Shown here in pieces: positions 23,197-31,333 of a stretch of DNA of 38,785 bases (its first letter is position 1; each line of letters opens with the position of its first letter). The notes beneath the pieces are model-generated. The model saw only the letters and a list, made by a program, of their open reading frames with translations. It ran no database searches and was not told the DNA's origin. The translations under genes were made by a program, and so were the position numbers. Source of the stretch: Burkholderiaceae bacterium (lineage in GTDB: Bacteria; Pseudomonadota; Gammaproteobacteria; Burkholderiales; Burkholderiaceae_C); NCBI GenBank assembly GCA_016790515.1, contig JAEUOY010000051.1, positions 1-38,785 on the forward strand. Direction: 5' to 3'.

Positions 23197-24020
23197 TGGC
23201 CATGCCGCCGACCAGCGCCACCGCCGCCCGGGCCCAGCTGGGCATCGGCCGGGTCCGCCACCAGCGCTTGCGGCCGACGATGCACGGCTTCGACTACCCG
23301 ACCTGGTTCCTGCTGCTGCCGCTGCGCAGCCTGCGCGATCGGCCCGATCCGATGCTGAATCGCAACCGCTTCGGCTGGGCCAGCTTCCACGATGCCGACC
23401 ACGGCGACGGCTGCGCCGACTGCCTGGCCTGGCTCGACGAGCAGCTGGCCGCCGCCGGCATCGCCGACGCCGGCGGCGAGATCTGGCTGCACACCTACCC
23501 GCGGCTGCTGGGCTATGCGTTCAAGCCGGTCAGCTTCTGGTACTGCCACCGGACCGACGGTTCGCTGGCGGCGATCGTCGCCGAGGTCAACAACACCTTC
23601 GGCGCTCGCCACTGCTACCTGCTGGCCGGGCCGGACCTGGCCTTCGGCCGCGAGCTGGTCGCCACCAAGCAGTTCCACGTCTCGCCGTTCTGCCGGATCG
23701 AAGGCCGCTACCGCTTCCGCTTCATGCGCACCGGGCTGGCCTCGTCCGGCGGCGCCGGCCGCACCGTGGCCCGCATCGAGCACGACGACGCCCGCGGCCC
23801 GCTGCTGCTGACCAGCGTCAGCGGCGAGCTGGCGCCGCTGACCGCCGCGCGGCTGCACCAGGCGCTGTGGCGCATGCCGCTGCTGACGCTGGGCGTGATC
23901 GCCCGCATCCACTGGCAGGCGCTGCGGCTGTGGCTCAAGCGCGTGCCGTTCTTCGGCAGCGACGGCCGCGCCGCACGGGCGGCCACGCCGCTCGCCCATC
24001 CTCCTCGAGGCCTCAGGTAG
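23196..24020 (+). CDS. DUF1365 domain protein
   Basis: 274 residues. The family landmarks are 'HGFDYPTWFLLLPL' near the N-terminus, 'HTYPRLLGYAFKPVSFWYCHR' in the middle, 'AEVNNTFGARHCYLL' and 'FHVSPFCRIEGRYRFRF'. DUF1365 has no established biochemical function; members are conserved with the FAD oxidoreductase and CFA-synthase-like enzyme and are implicated in lipid modification under oxidative stress. ATG 23196 overlaps the previous stop; a second ATG six bases on is possible. The product has no clear signal peptide. The next gene starts six bases after its stop. Confidence 0.88.
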   Translation: MAMPPTSATAARAQLGIGRVRHQRLRPTMHGFDYPTWFLLLPLRSLRDRPDPMLNRNRFGWASFHDADHGDGCADCLAWLDEQLAAAGIADAGGEIWLHTYPRLLGYAFKPVSFWYCHRTDGSLAAIVAEVNNTFGARHCYLLAGPDLAFGRELVATKQFHVSPFCRIEGRYRFRFMRTGLASSGGAGRTVARIEHDDARGPLLLTSVSGELAPLTAARLHQALWRMPLLTLGVIARIHWQALRLWLKRVPFFGSDGRAARAATPLAHPPRGLR

Positions 24021-24026
24021 TCCCCG

Positions 24027-25253
24027 ATGCACTCTGCCACCACCCTCACCACCCTGGACCTGCCGCCGTCGGCGCCGCCGGCCGCACGCGCGGTGTTTGC
24101 GATCCTGCGCCGGCTGCAGGTCGGCACGCTCGACGTTCAGCTGCCCGACGGCAGCCAGGCCCGCTTCGGCCACGGCGCGCCGAACGAGCCGCATGCCGCG
24201 GTGCGGCTGCACAACTGGAAGGTCTGCGGCGCCGCGCTGCGCTCGGGCGACATCGGCTTCGCCGAGACCTTCATCGCCGGCGACTGGGCGGCCAACGACC
24301 TGGTCGCGCTGCTGCAGGTGTTCATCGCCAACCGCGAGGCGATGGAATCGGTGGTCTACGGCACCTGGTGGGGCAACCTGCTGAACCGCGTGCGCCACTT
24401 GTTCAACCGCAACTCGCGCGCCGGCAGCAAGCGCAACATCCACGCCCATTACGACCTGGGCAATGCGTTCTACCGGCTGTGGCTGGACGAGACCATGACC
24501 TATTCGAGCGCCTGGTTCGACGGCGACCTGCAGCAGGGCACCGCCGATGCCCAGCGCGCGAAGATGCGCCGCGCGCTCGCCGAATGCCGGGTGCAGCGCG
24601 GCGACCGGGTGCTCGAGATCGGCTGCGGCTGGGGCGGGCTGGCCGAGTGCGCGGTGCGCGACTTCGGCGCCCGGGTCACCGGCGTCACGCTGTCGGCCGA
24701 GCAGCTGGACTTCGGCCAGCAGCGGCTGGCCCGCGCCGGCCTGGCCGACCAGGCGACGCTGCGCTTCCAGGACTACCGCGACATCGCCGACGGCCCGTTC
24801 GATGCGATCGTCTCGATCGAGATGTTCGAGGCGGTCGGCCGCGAGTACTGGGCCGGTTTTTTCGAGACGCTGCGCAATCAGCTGAAGCCCGGCGGGCGCG
24901 CCTGCATCCAGTCGATCACGATCGACGACCGGCTGTTCGACCGCTACCTGGCCGGCACCGACTTCATCCAGCAGTACATCTTCCCCGGCGGCCTGCTGCC
25001 CAGCCCGGGCGCGTTCCGCGCCGAGGCGGCCAGGGCCGGGCTGGAGGTCGAGCGCGAGCTGGCCTTCGGCCTCGACTATGCCGAGACGCTGCGCCGCTGG
25101 CGGCAGGACTTCCTGCACCAGGACACGCAGGTGCGCGGCCTCGGCTTCGACACCCGCTTCATGCGCACCTGGGAGTTCTACCTCGCCTACTGCGAGGCGG
25201 CGTTCGCCAGCGGCAACACCGACGTCATGCAGTTCACGCTGCGCCGGCCCTGA
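24027..25253 (+). CDS. CFA-synthase-family lipid methyltransferase with altered active site
   Basis: 408 residues. An N-terminal lipid-binding domain (about 1-130) precedes a class I SAM methyltransferase fold with 'AHYDLGNAFYRLWLDETMTYSS', motif I VLEIGCGWGGLAE and 'SIEMFEAVGREYW'. It aligns along its whole length with E. coli cyclopropane fatty-acid synthase as I remember that sequence. However, of the residues that bind the catalytic bicarbonate there, C139 is S161 here, H266 is Q295 and Y317 is R359; only E239 (E268) and I268 (I297) remain. The bicarbonate removes the last proton in ring closure, so this enzyme may make a methyl, methylene or methyl-alkene lipid instead of a cyclopropane. 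Soluble, membrane-associated; third gene of the operon. Confidence 0.9.
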   Translation: MHSATTLTTLDLPPSAPPAARAVFAILRRLQVGTLDVQLPDGSQARFGHGAPNEPHAAVRLHNWKVCGAALRSGDIGFAETFIAGDWAANDLVALLQVFIANREAMESVVYGTWWGNLLNRVRHLFNRNSRAGSKRNIHAHYDLGNAFYRLWLDETMTYSSAWFDGDLQQGTADAQRAKMRRALAECRVQRGDRVLEIGCGWGGLAECAVRDFGARVTGVTLSAEQLDFGQQRLARAGLADQATLRFQDYRDIADGPFDAIVSIEMFEAVGREYWAGFFETLRNQLKPGGRACIQSITIDDRLFDRYLAGTDFIQQYIFPGGLLPSPGAFRAEAARAGLEVERELAFGLDYAETLRRWRQDFLHQDTQVRGLGFDTRFMRTWEFYLAYCEAAFASGNTDVMQFTLRRP

Positions 25254-25266
25254 AGGGGGGTTGACC

Positions 25267-25818
25267 TTGAACCGGCGTTCCTGCCTCTTGCTCGCGCTGG
25301 CAACGGCCGGCGGCTGGCGGAGCGCCGCCGCGCAGGCGTCGCTGCCCGCGCCGCCGCCCGAACTCGGCACCGAACTGCCCGGCGCCCGATGGCGTGGCGC
25401 CGGCACGCTGCGCTTCATGGGCCTGTATGTCTACGACGCCCAGCTGTGGAGTCCCGAGGCCGTCGGCGGCGACTTCAGCGCCCAGCCGCTGGCGCTGACG
25501 CTGGTCTATGCCCGACGCCTGGTCGGCGAACAGATCGCCGCCCGCTCGATCAAGGAGATGAACCGCATCGGCCCGATCAGCGACGCCCAGGCGGCGCGCT
25601 GGCAGCAGGCGCTGATCCCGCTGTTCCCCGACGTCGGGCCGGGCGACCGCCTGACCGGCGTCCACCTGCCGGGCCGTTCGGCGCGCTTCCACTTCAACGG
25701 CCAGTTCCGCGGCGAGGTGGCCGACGCGGAGTTCGCGCGGCTGTTCTTCGGCATCTGGCTGTCGCCGCGCACCTCGGAACCACGCCTGCGCGAGCAGTTG
25801 CTGGGAGCGCGCGGGTGA
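25267..25818 (+). CDS. Chalcone-isomerase-like periplasmic protein
   Basis: 183 residues. The start is TTG 25267, chosen because AAGGGGGG lies six bases upstream; a TTG at 25261 is the alternative. An N-terminal signal with an Arg pair (NRRSCLLLALATAGG) suggests export, possibly by Tat. The mature part has 'GAGTLRFMGLYVYDAQLW', 'ALTLVYARRLVGEQIAARSIKEM' and 'FNGQFRGEVADAEFARLFFGIWL', the pattern of the bacterial chalcone-isomerase-like family (Chalcone_3). These proteins share the fatty-acid-binding fold of plant chalcone isomerase, so a role in binding or processing acyl chains is plausible. It overlaps the MFS gene by four bases. Confidence 0.82.
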   Translation: MNRRSCLLLALATAGGWRSAAAQASLPAPPPELGTELPGARWRGAGTLRFMGLYVYDAQLWSPEAVGGDFSAQPLALTLVYARRLVGEQIAARSIKEMNRIGPISDAQAARWQQALIPLFPDVGPGDRLTGVHLPGRSARFHFNGQFRGEVADAEFARLFFGIWLSPRTSEPRLREQLLGARG

Positions 25819-27119
25819 GTCCGGACACGCTGACCAGGCCGCTCGCCGCGGCGTCCGCCGCGCCCGCGTTCAGCCTGCGCGACGGGCTGCGCTACGGCGC
25901 GCTCGGCGCCCCGCTGGCCTTCGCAGCGCTGCCGCTGTACGTGCTGCTGCCCAACCATTACGCAGCGCAACTGGGCGTGCCGCTGGCCGGCCTGGGCGCG
26001 GTGCTGCTCGGCACCCGGCTGCTCGACGCGCTGGTCGACCCCTGGCTCGGCCGGGTCGTCGACCGCGGTCTGTCCCGGCCGCGCGCGCAGGTGCTGTGGG
26101 CCGCCGCCGGCGCGGCGCTGCTGATGGCCGCCGGCTTCGTCGCACTGTTCTTCCCGCCGGCCGCCAGCGCAGAGTCGCTGCTCGCCTGGTGCGCGCTGAT
26201 GCTGGTGATCACCTGCCTGGGCTACAGCGCGCTGGGCGTGCTGCACCAGGCCTGGGGCGCCCGGCTGGGCGGCGGCGCCGCGGCGCAGGCGCGCATCGTC
26301 GGCTGGCGCGAGGGCCTGTCGCTGGCCGGCGTGCTCGCCGCCAGCGTGCTGCCGGCGCTGGCCGGCATCCCGGCGATGGTGGCCACCGCGGCGGCGCTGC
26401 TGGCGCTGGCGCTGTGGGCGCTGAGCGCGGCACCGTATCGCGCCGCGGGGCCGCGGCGGCTGACCGCCGCGCCCGACCCGCAAGGCGCCTGGGCGCGGCC
26501 CTGGCGCGTCGGTGCGTTCCGCGCGCTGATGGCGGTCTTCGTGCTCAACGGCGTGGCCAGCGCGGTGCCGGCGACGCTGGTGATCTTCTTCATCCAGGAC
26601 CGGCTGCAGGCGCCGGCGGGGCAGCCGCTGTTCCTCGGCAGCTATTTCGCCGCCGCGGCGCTGTCGATGCCGCTGTGGGTGCGCGCGGTGGCCCGCTACG
26701 GCCTGGTCCGCTGCTGGCTGGCCGGCATGGCGCTGGCGATCGCCGCCTTCGTCTGGGCGGCCCGCCTGGGGGCCGGCGACGGCGCCGCCTTCGCCGCGAT
26801 CTGCCTGATCACCGGCATTGCGCTGGGCGCCGACCTGGCGGTGCCCGGCGCGCTGCTGACCGGCGTGATCCAGCGCGCCGGCCACGCGCTGCAACACGAA
26901 GGCAGCTACTTCGGCTGGTGGACCTGCGCCAACAAGCTCAACCTCGCGCTCGCCGCCGGTCTGGCGCTGCCGGCGCTGCAGGCCCTCGGCTACACCCCCG
27001 GCGCCCGCGACGAGGCGGCGCTCTCGTCACTCGCGCTGGTCTATGCCGCGCTGCCCTGCGTGCTGAAGGCCGCCGCCGCCGCGCTGCTGTGGCACCACCG
27101 ACCCCAGCTGGAACGATGA
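25815..27119 (+). CDS. MFS transporter (GPH sugar-cation-symporter-like)
   Basis: 434 residues with about twelve membrane spans. The start is GTG 25815 in a GTGA overlap with the previous stop, with GGGAG upstream. Features include 'LPLYVLLPNHYAAQLGVPLAGLGAVLLGTRLLDALVDPWLGRVVDR', the loop 2-3 motif of the glycoside-pentoside-hexuronide type MFS proteins, and 'GWWTCANKLNLALAAGLALPAL' near the C-terminus. Relatives in ECF/ChrR-type stress operons are annotated as MFS or sugar transporters, although the substrate is unproven and could be a lipid precursor. It overlaps the DUF3833 start by four bases (ATGA). Confidence 0.87.
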   Translation: MSPDTLTRPLAAASAAPAFSLRDGLRYGALGAPLAFAALPLYVLLPNHYAAQLGVPLAGLGAVLLGTRLLDALVDPWLGRVVDRGLSRPRAQVLWAAAGAALLMAAGFVALFFPPAASAESLLAWCALMLVITCLGYSALGVLHQAWGARLGGGAAAQARIVGWREGLSLAGVLAASVLPALAGIPAMVATAAALLALALWALSAAPYRAAGPRRLTAAPDPQGAWARPWRVGAFRALMAVFVLNGVASAVPATLVIFFIQDRLQAPAGQPLFLGSYFAAAALSMPLWVRAVARYGLVRCWLAGMALAIAAFVWAARLGAGDGAAFAAICLITGIALGADLAVPGALLTGVIQRAGHALQHEGSYFGWWTCANKLNLALAAGLALPALQALGYTPGARDEAALSSLALVYAALPCVLKAAAAALLWHHRPQLER

Positions 27120-27685
27120 TGACCCTCACCACCTCCCATCGCCGCCGGCTCGGCGCCCTGGCCTTCGCGCTGGGCCTGGCGGCCCCGCTGCTGCTGACCG
27201 GATGCGCCAGCCCGACGCCGGCCGACTACGCCGCGCAGACCCCGACGCTGGACCTGCGGCAATACTTCGACGGCAAGCTGCTGGCCCACGGCATCGTCAC
27301 CGACCGCGGCGGCAAGGTGCTGCAGCGCTTCACCGTGCGCATGACCGGCCGCTGGCAGGGCGACACCGGCACGCTCGACGAACGCTTCACCTACGCCGAC
27401 GGCCGCCAGGAGACCCGCGTCTGGACGCTGACGCGCGGCGCCGACGGCCGCTACACCGGCCGCGCCGCCGATGTGCTCGGCGAGGCCCAGGGCCAGGCCG
27501 CCGGCAACGCACTGAACTGGCGCTACACGCTGCTGCTGCCGGTCGACGGCCGCACCTGGGAGGTGCAGTTCGACGACTGGATGTTCCTGGTCGACGACCA
27601 GGTGATGCTGAACCGCGCGGTGATGAGCAAGTTCGGCATCCGGCTCGGCGAGGTGCTGCTGTCGTTCCAGCGCCTGCCTGCCTGA
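27116..27685 (+). CDS. DUF3833 lipoprotein
   Basis: 189 residues. The N-terminal signal ends with the lipobox LLTGC, so it should be lipid-anchored in the periplasm or outer membrane. 'LDLRQYFDGKLLAHGIVTDRGGKVLQRFTV' and 'YADGRQETRVWTL' followed by 'DDWMFLVDDQVMLNRAVMSKFGIRLGEVLLSF' are the DUF3833 landmarks. The fold may be lipocalin-like, so lipid or hydrophobic ligand binding is possible. The start at 27116 overlaps the MFS stop in an ATGA junction; ATG 27119 is an alternative. It ends seven bases before the SDR gene. Confidence 0.87.
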   Translation: MMTLTTSHRRRLGALAFALGLAAPLLLTGCASPTPADYAAQTPTLDLRQYFDGKLLAHGIVTDRGGKVLQRFTVRMTGRWQGDTGTLDERFTYADGRQETRVWTLTRGADGRYTGRAADVLGEAQGQAAGNALNWRYTLLLPVDGRTWEVQFDDWMFLVDDQVMLNRAVMSKFGIRLGEVLLSFQRLPA

Positions 27686-27692
27686 GACACCG

Positions 27693-28481
27693 ATGATGGC
27701 CCTGAACCCCCGCATCACCGACTGGCAAGGCCGGCATGTCTGGCTGGTGGGTGCGTCCACCGGCATCGGCCGCGCCACCGCGGCGCTGCTGCACCGCCGC
27801 GGCGCGCGGGTCACGGTGTCGGCGCGCGGCGCCGCGGCACTGGAGAGCTTCGTCGCCGCCCACCCCGGCGCCCAGGCGCTGGCGCTGGACGCCACCGACG
27901 CCGCCGCGGTGCGCGGCGCCGCCCAGGGCCTGCTGCAGCGCAATGGCCGCATCGACCTGGCGATGTACTGCGCCGGCCATTACCACGCGATGAGCGCCAC
28001 TGCGTTCGACCTGGCCGACGCGGTGCGCCATCAGCAGATCAACTACGTCGGCGCGCTGAACCTGCTCGACGCGGTGCTGCCGGCGCTGCTGCGCCAGGCC
28101 GCCGCCGGCCAGCCGGCGCACCTGAGCCTGGTCGCCAGCGTCGCCGGCTACCGCGGCCTGCCCAACGCGCTGGCCTACGGCCCGACCAAGGCCGCGCTGA
28201 TCAACCTGGCCGAGGTGCTGTACCTCGACCTGCATGCCCGCGGCGCCGGCGTGTCGCTGGTCAACCCCGGGTTCGTCGAGACGCCGCTGACGGCGCAGAA
28301 CGCGTTCCACATGCCCGCGCTGATCAGCCCCGAGGCGGCGGCCGAGGCGATCGTCGCCGGCTGGGAGAAGGGCGAGTTCGAGATCCACTTCCCGAAGCGC
28401 TTCACGCGCATGCTCAAGGCGCTGCGGCCGTTGCCCGACGGGCTGTATTTCGGCGCCGTGCGCCGCGCGGTCCGTGCCTGA
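27693..28481 (+). CDS. Short-chain dehydrogenase/reductase (SDR)
   Basis: 262 residues. The NAD(P)-binding motif GASTGIG is at 20-26, the catalytic Ser lies in 'LSLVASVAGY', and the catalytic YxxxK is in 'YGPTKAALINL'. This is a complete classical SDR. The C-terminus carries 'FEIHFPKRFTRMLKALRPLP', a basic-hydrophobic tail seen in SDRs of membrane-lipid gene sets. It probably oxidises or reduces a hydroxy/keto group on a lipid-linked substrate; the exact substrate is unknown. It overlaps the NTF2-like gene by eight bases. ATG 27693 or 27696 (MM) can start. Confidence 0.92.
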   Translation: MMALNPRITDWQGRHVWLVGASTGIGRATAALLHRRGARVTVSARGAAALESFVAAHPGAQALALDATDAAAVRGAAQGLLQRNGRIDLAMYCAGHYHAMSATAFDLADAVRHQQINYVGALNLLDAVLPALLRQAAAGQPAHLSLVASVAGYRGLPNALAYGPTKAALINLAEVLYLDLHARGAGVSLVNPGFVETPLTAQNAFHMPALISPEAAAEAIVAGWEKGEFEIHFPKRFTRMLKALRPLPDGLYFGAVRRAVRA

Positions 28482-28917
28482 GCCCGCGCCGCGGCACGGC
28501 GATCCGCGGGTGCAGGCGGTCATCGCGCTGTTCGAGGGCCTGACACCCGCCGACCTGCCGGCGCTGCGCGGCGTCTATGCGGACGACGCAAGCTTCAAGG
28601 ACCCGTTCAACGAAGTGCAGGGTCTGGCGGCGATCGCTGCCATCTTCGAGCACATGTTCCGGCAGCTGGACGACCCGCGCTTCACGGTGCGGGAACTGGT
28701 CGCCGAAGGCGACGCGCTGTTCCTGACCTGGGACTTCGACTTCCGCCGCCGCGGCGCAGGGGCGATGCGCATCCACGGCGCCAGCCATCTGCGCTTCGAC
28801 GCCGGCGGCCGGGTGGCGATGCACCGCGACTACTGGGACGCGGCCGAGGAGCTCTACGAGAAGCTGCCGCTGGTCGGCGCGCTGATGCGCTGGCTGAAAC
28901 GGCAGGCCGCCGGCTGA
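28474..28917 (+). CDS. NTF2/SnoaL-like small protein
   Basis: 147 residues, start GTG 28474 inside the 3' end of the SDR gene. The cone-shaped NTF2 fold is suggested by 'VIALFEGLTPADLPALRGVYADDASFKDPFNEVQGLAAIAAIFEHMF', then 'FTVRELVAEGDALFLTWDFDF' and 'GASHLRFDAGGRVAMHRDYWD'. Members bind or isomerise small hydrophobic molecules. No signal peptide. It is the last gene of the operon, ending 16 bases before a convergent gene; I saw no clear hairpin between them. Substrate unknown; an isomerase or hydratase role acting after the SDR is a guess. Confidence 0.85.
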   Translation: MPEPAPRHGDPRVQAVIALFEGLTPADLPALRGVYADDASFKDPFNEVQGLAAIAAIFEHMFRQLDDPRFTVRELVAEGDALFLTWDFDFRRRGAGAMRIHGASHLRFDAGGRVAMHRDYWDAAEELYEKLPLVGALMRWLKRQAAG

Positions 28918-28933
28918 GCGCTGGCGGGCCGGG

Positions 28934-29401
28934 TCAGTTCTGGCCTTCGGTCAGCGTGTCGAGCTGGAAGTTGCCGCTCTTGTGGACCAGCCAGATGTCG
29001 GTGTAGACGGCCCGGCCCAGCCTCGCCGGCGGCGGAAACGGCGCGGCCTTGCGGATCATCGCCACCACCCAGGGCCCCACTTCCGGCGCAGCGGGCGGGC
29101 GCAGCACCCGCACGTCGACGATCGCGCCTTCGCCGTCGACCTCGGTCTCGGTGATCATCACGCCGTACAGCAGCGGCGGCATGCGGCCCTTGTAGATGCG
29201 CATCGGGTACGCCGCGTAGAGGTGCCGGGCGGCATCGATGCGGTAGCTCTTGTCGTTGTCGGCCTGGCTGGCGTGCGGCGTGCCGAGCAGCGGCGACGGC
29301 ACCATCGCGAACTGCGCCGCGGCCGGCAGCGATGCCATCGCGGCGGCCGCACACAGCAGCAGGGCGGGCAGCGGACGCGGCAGGCGCAGGGCAAAGGACA
29401 T
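28934..29401 (-). CDS. Secreted protein with TonB-C-terminal-like domain
   Basis: 155 residues. The signal peptide (MSFALRLPRPLPALLLCAAAAMASLPAAAQ) is followed by a domain with 'YPMRIYKGRMPPLLYGVMITETEVDGEGAIVDVRVLRPPAAPEVGPWVVAMIRKAAPFPPP'. The 'V...V..dG.i.dv.v...P.....' pattern is that of the TonB C-terminal fold. Unlike TonB it has a cleavable-type signal and no Pro-rich spacer, so it should be a free periplasmic protein. It could be a TonB-box-binding decoy or just a shared fold. It converges on the NTF2-like gene. Function unknown. Confidence 0.65.
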   Translation of the reverse strand: MSFALRLPRPLPALLLCAAAAMASLPAAAQFAMVPSPLLGTPHASQADNDKSYRIDAARHLYAAYPMRIYKGRMPPLLYGVMITETEVDGEGAIVDVRVLRPPAAPEVGPWVVAMIRKAAPFPPPARLGRAVYTDIWLVHKSGNFQLDTLTEGQN

Positions 29402-29507
29402 GGCGGTTCCAGTTTAGGCCAGACCGCCGCAGCAGCGCCGTGACGGCCGGCACGCCGGTGCGGGCGTGCAGATGGTTACAGGCCGGCGAACCGGCCGCCG
29501 CTGTCGT

Positions 29508-30470
29508 TCAGCGCAGCCAGCCCTTGCGCCTGAAGTAGATGAAGGGCGCGGCAACCGAGCCGATCATCAGCGCCAGCGCCAGCGGGTAGCCCCAGCGCTG
29601 GTCGAGCTCGGGCATGTACCTGAAGTTCATGCCGTAGATGCTGGCGATCAGCGTCGGCGGCAGCAGCGCGACGCTGGCCACCGAGAAGATCTTGATGATC
29701 TTGTTCTGGTTGATGTTGATGAAGCCCACCGTGGCATCCATCAGGAAGTTGATCTTGTCGAACAGGAACGCGGTGTGGCTGTCCAGCGAATCGATGTCGC
29801 GCATGATCTGCCGCGCCTCCTCGAACTGCTCGGCATTGAGCAGGCGGCTGCGCATCATGAAGCTGACCGCGCGGCGGGTGTCCATCACGTTGCGCCGGAT
29901 GCGCCCGTTCAGGTCCTCCTCCTTGGCGATGGCGCCCAGCGCCTCGCCGGCGGCGCGATCGTCGACGTCCTGCTTCAGCACCCGCGCGCTGACCTTCTCG
30001 AGGCTGTCGTAGATGCCCTCGAGCGCGTCGGCCGAGTACTCGGCGTCGGCGTCGTAGAGCTTGAGCAGCACGTCCTTGGCGTCCTCGATCAGCGCCGGGA
30101 TCCGCCGCGCGCGCAGCCGCAGCAGGCGGAACACCGGCAGGTCCTCGCCGTGCACCGAGAACAGCACGCCGTTCTTCAGGATGAAGGCCACCCGCACGTT
30201 GCGCGGCGTGACGTCGTCGTCGATCAGGAAGTCCGAACGGATGTGCAGCTCGCCGTTGTCCTCCTCGTAGAAGCGGGCCGATTCCTCGAGGTCTTCGTCG
30301 ACGATGTTGTCGGGCAGGGTGAGCCCGAAGCGGGCGGCGATCCAGCCCTTTTCCATCGGCGAGGGCGACTCCAGGTCGACCCAGACCGGCGACTCGCGGG
30401 CCAGGGCCTGCGCGCTGTCGATTTCCTTCTGCACCAACCGGCCCTGGGCCAGCGTGAACACATTGAGCAT
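29508..30470 (-). CDS. corA: CorA-type magnesium/cobalt transporter
   Basis: 320 residues, normal for CorA. A large cytoplasmic N-terminal funnel (1-about 255) with long helices is followed by two C-terminal transmembrane segments. The signature YGMNF lies between TM1 and TM2 ('IASIYGMNFRYMPEL'), and the protein ends in a basic tail FRRKGWLR. The family forms pentameric channels for Mg2+ and other divalent cations. I chose ATG 30470 because GGAGAG lies upstream and it fits the conserved start MLNVF; an ATG 33 bases earlier adds an unconserved tail. Confidence 0.93.
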   Translation of the reverse strand: MLNVFTLAQGRLVQKEIDSAQALARESPVWVDLESPSPMEKGWIAARFGLTLPDNIVDEDLEESARFYEEDNGELHIRSDFLIDDDVTPRNVRVAFILKNGVLFSVHGEDLPVFRLLRLRARRIPALIEDAKDVLLKLYDADAEYSADALEGIYDSLEKVSARVLKQDVDDRAAGEALGAIAKEEDLNGRIRRNVMDTRRAVSFMMRSRLLNAEQFEEARQIMRDIDSLDSHTAFLFDKINFLMDATVGFININQNKIIKIFSVASVALLPPTLIASIYGMNFRYMPELDQRWGYPLALALMIGSVAAPFIYFRRKGWLR

Positions 30471-30604
30471 GCGGCTCTCCGGCGCCGCGCCCGGCACGGT
30501 CACGGAGGACCGGCCGGGGCGGGCAAGTTCGGGGCGGTGATGTGTGACGACCGTCCCGCTCTGCCGCAGCCCGCGCGTCGCAGGCGTCAGCCGCTGAAGG
30601 GGAC

Positions 30605-30621
30605 GGTCACCGAGGGTGACC
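30605..30621. repeat. 7-bp hairpin/dyad between the HTH-receiver gene and corA
   Basis: GGTCACC-GAG-GGTGACC is a perfect 7-bp dyad with a three-base loop, 135 bases upstream of the corA start and 74 bases after the HTH-receiver stop. There is no T-run on either side, so an operator or an mRNA hairpin is more likely than a terminator. Confidence 0.4.
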
Positions 30622-30694
30622 AGGGGCCAACGGAGGGCTCCGAAACGACGATGCGCGAATTATCGCATCGCCGCGGGCCACGTCCCCGGGCGGC

Positions 30695-31333
30695 TCAAAC
30701 CGCGGCCGCCAGGGCCGCCACGCGCTCGCGCACCAGCGCTTCCAGGGCGTCGAACGGCACCGGCTTGTGGAAGACCCGCACCCCAGCTGGCAGGCCGCCG
30801 CGGCGCGCGATCTCGGCTTCGGACAGCGCGGTGACGACGACGATCTCCATCGCGTCGAACGCCGCCTCGGCGCCGCGCAGCGTGGCGATCATCCTGAAGC
30901 CGTCCATGCCGGGCATGTTCAGGTCGGTCACCAGCAGATCGGGGCGGTGCCGGCCCATGCGCAGCAGGGCATCGAAGCCGTCGCAGGCCGGCGTGAGCTC
31001 GATCGGCAGGTGCCAGCCGGCGATGACCAGCGTGAACAGGCGCAGCAGGTCGGGCTCGTCTTCGACGACCATCATCTTCAGTCGCCCGTCGGACGAGCGA
31101 TCCGGCGCCTCGGCGCCGGCGATGCGCAGGGGCTCGCCCGACAGCGCGGCACGGCGCTCGCCGATCAGCCGCTCGACCGCTGCGCGCGAGATGCGTCGAT
31201 GACCTCCGGCCGTCTTCCAGGCCGGCAGCACACCCGCTTCGACCCACAGCTGGACCGTGCGCAGCGCAACCCCCAGCCGTTCGGCCGCCTCGCGCGTCGA
31301 CAGCACATCGTCATTGGTGGCGCTCTTACGCAT
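30695..31333 (-). CDS. Excisionase-type HTH fused to a response-regulator receiver domain
   Basis: 212 residues. The N-terminus (about 8-58) is a MerR/excisionase-like helix-turn-helix: 'STREAAERLGVALRTVQLWVEAGVLPAWKTAGGHRRI'. After a 25-residue linker comes a receiver domain: acidic E91-D92-E93, phospho-acceptor D137 in VTDLNMPGMDG, the VVVTALSE Thr and the Lys of FHKPVPF. All receiver residues are intact. The order is unusual, because response regulators normally carry the receiver first and the DNA-binding domain last. No histidine kinase is adjacent. It may be an orphan regulator of nearby genes; the palindrome at 31507-31520 lies 173 bases upstream of its start. Confidence 0.88.
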   Translation of the reverse strand: MRKSATNDDVLSTREAAERLGVALRTVQLWVEAGVLPAWKTAGGHRRISRAAVERLIGERRAALSGEPLRIAGAEAPDRSSDGRLKMMVVEDEPDLLRLFTLVIAGWHLPIELTPACDGFDALLRMGRHRPDLLVTDLNMPGMDGFRMIATLRGAEAAFDAMEIVVVTALSEAEIARRGGLPAGVRVFHKPVPFDALEALVRERVAALAAAV

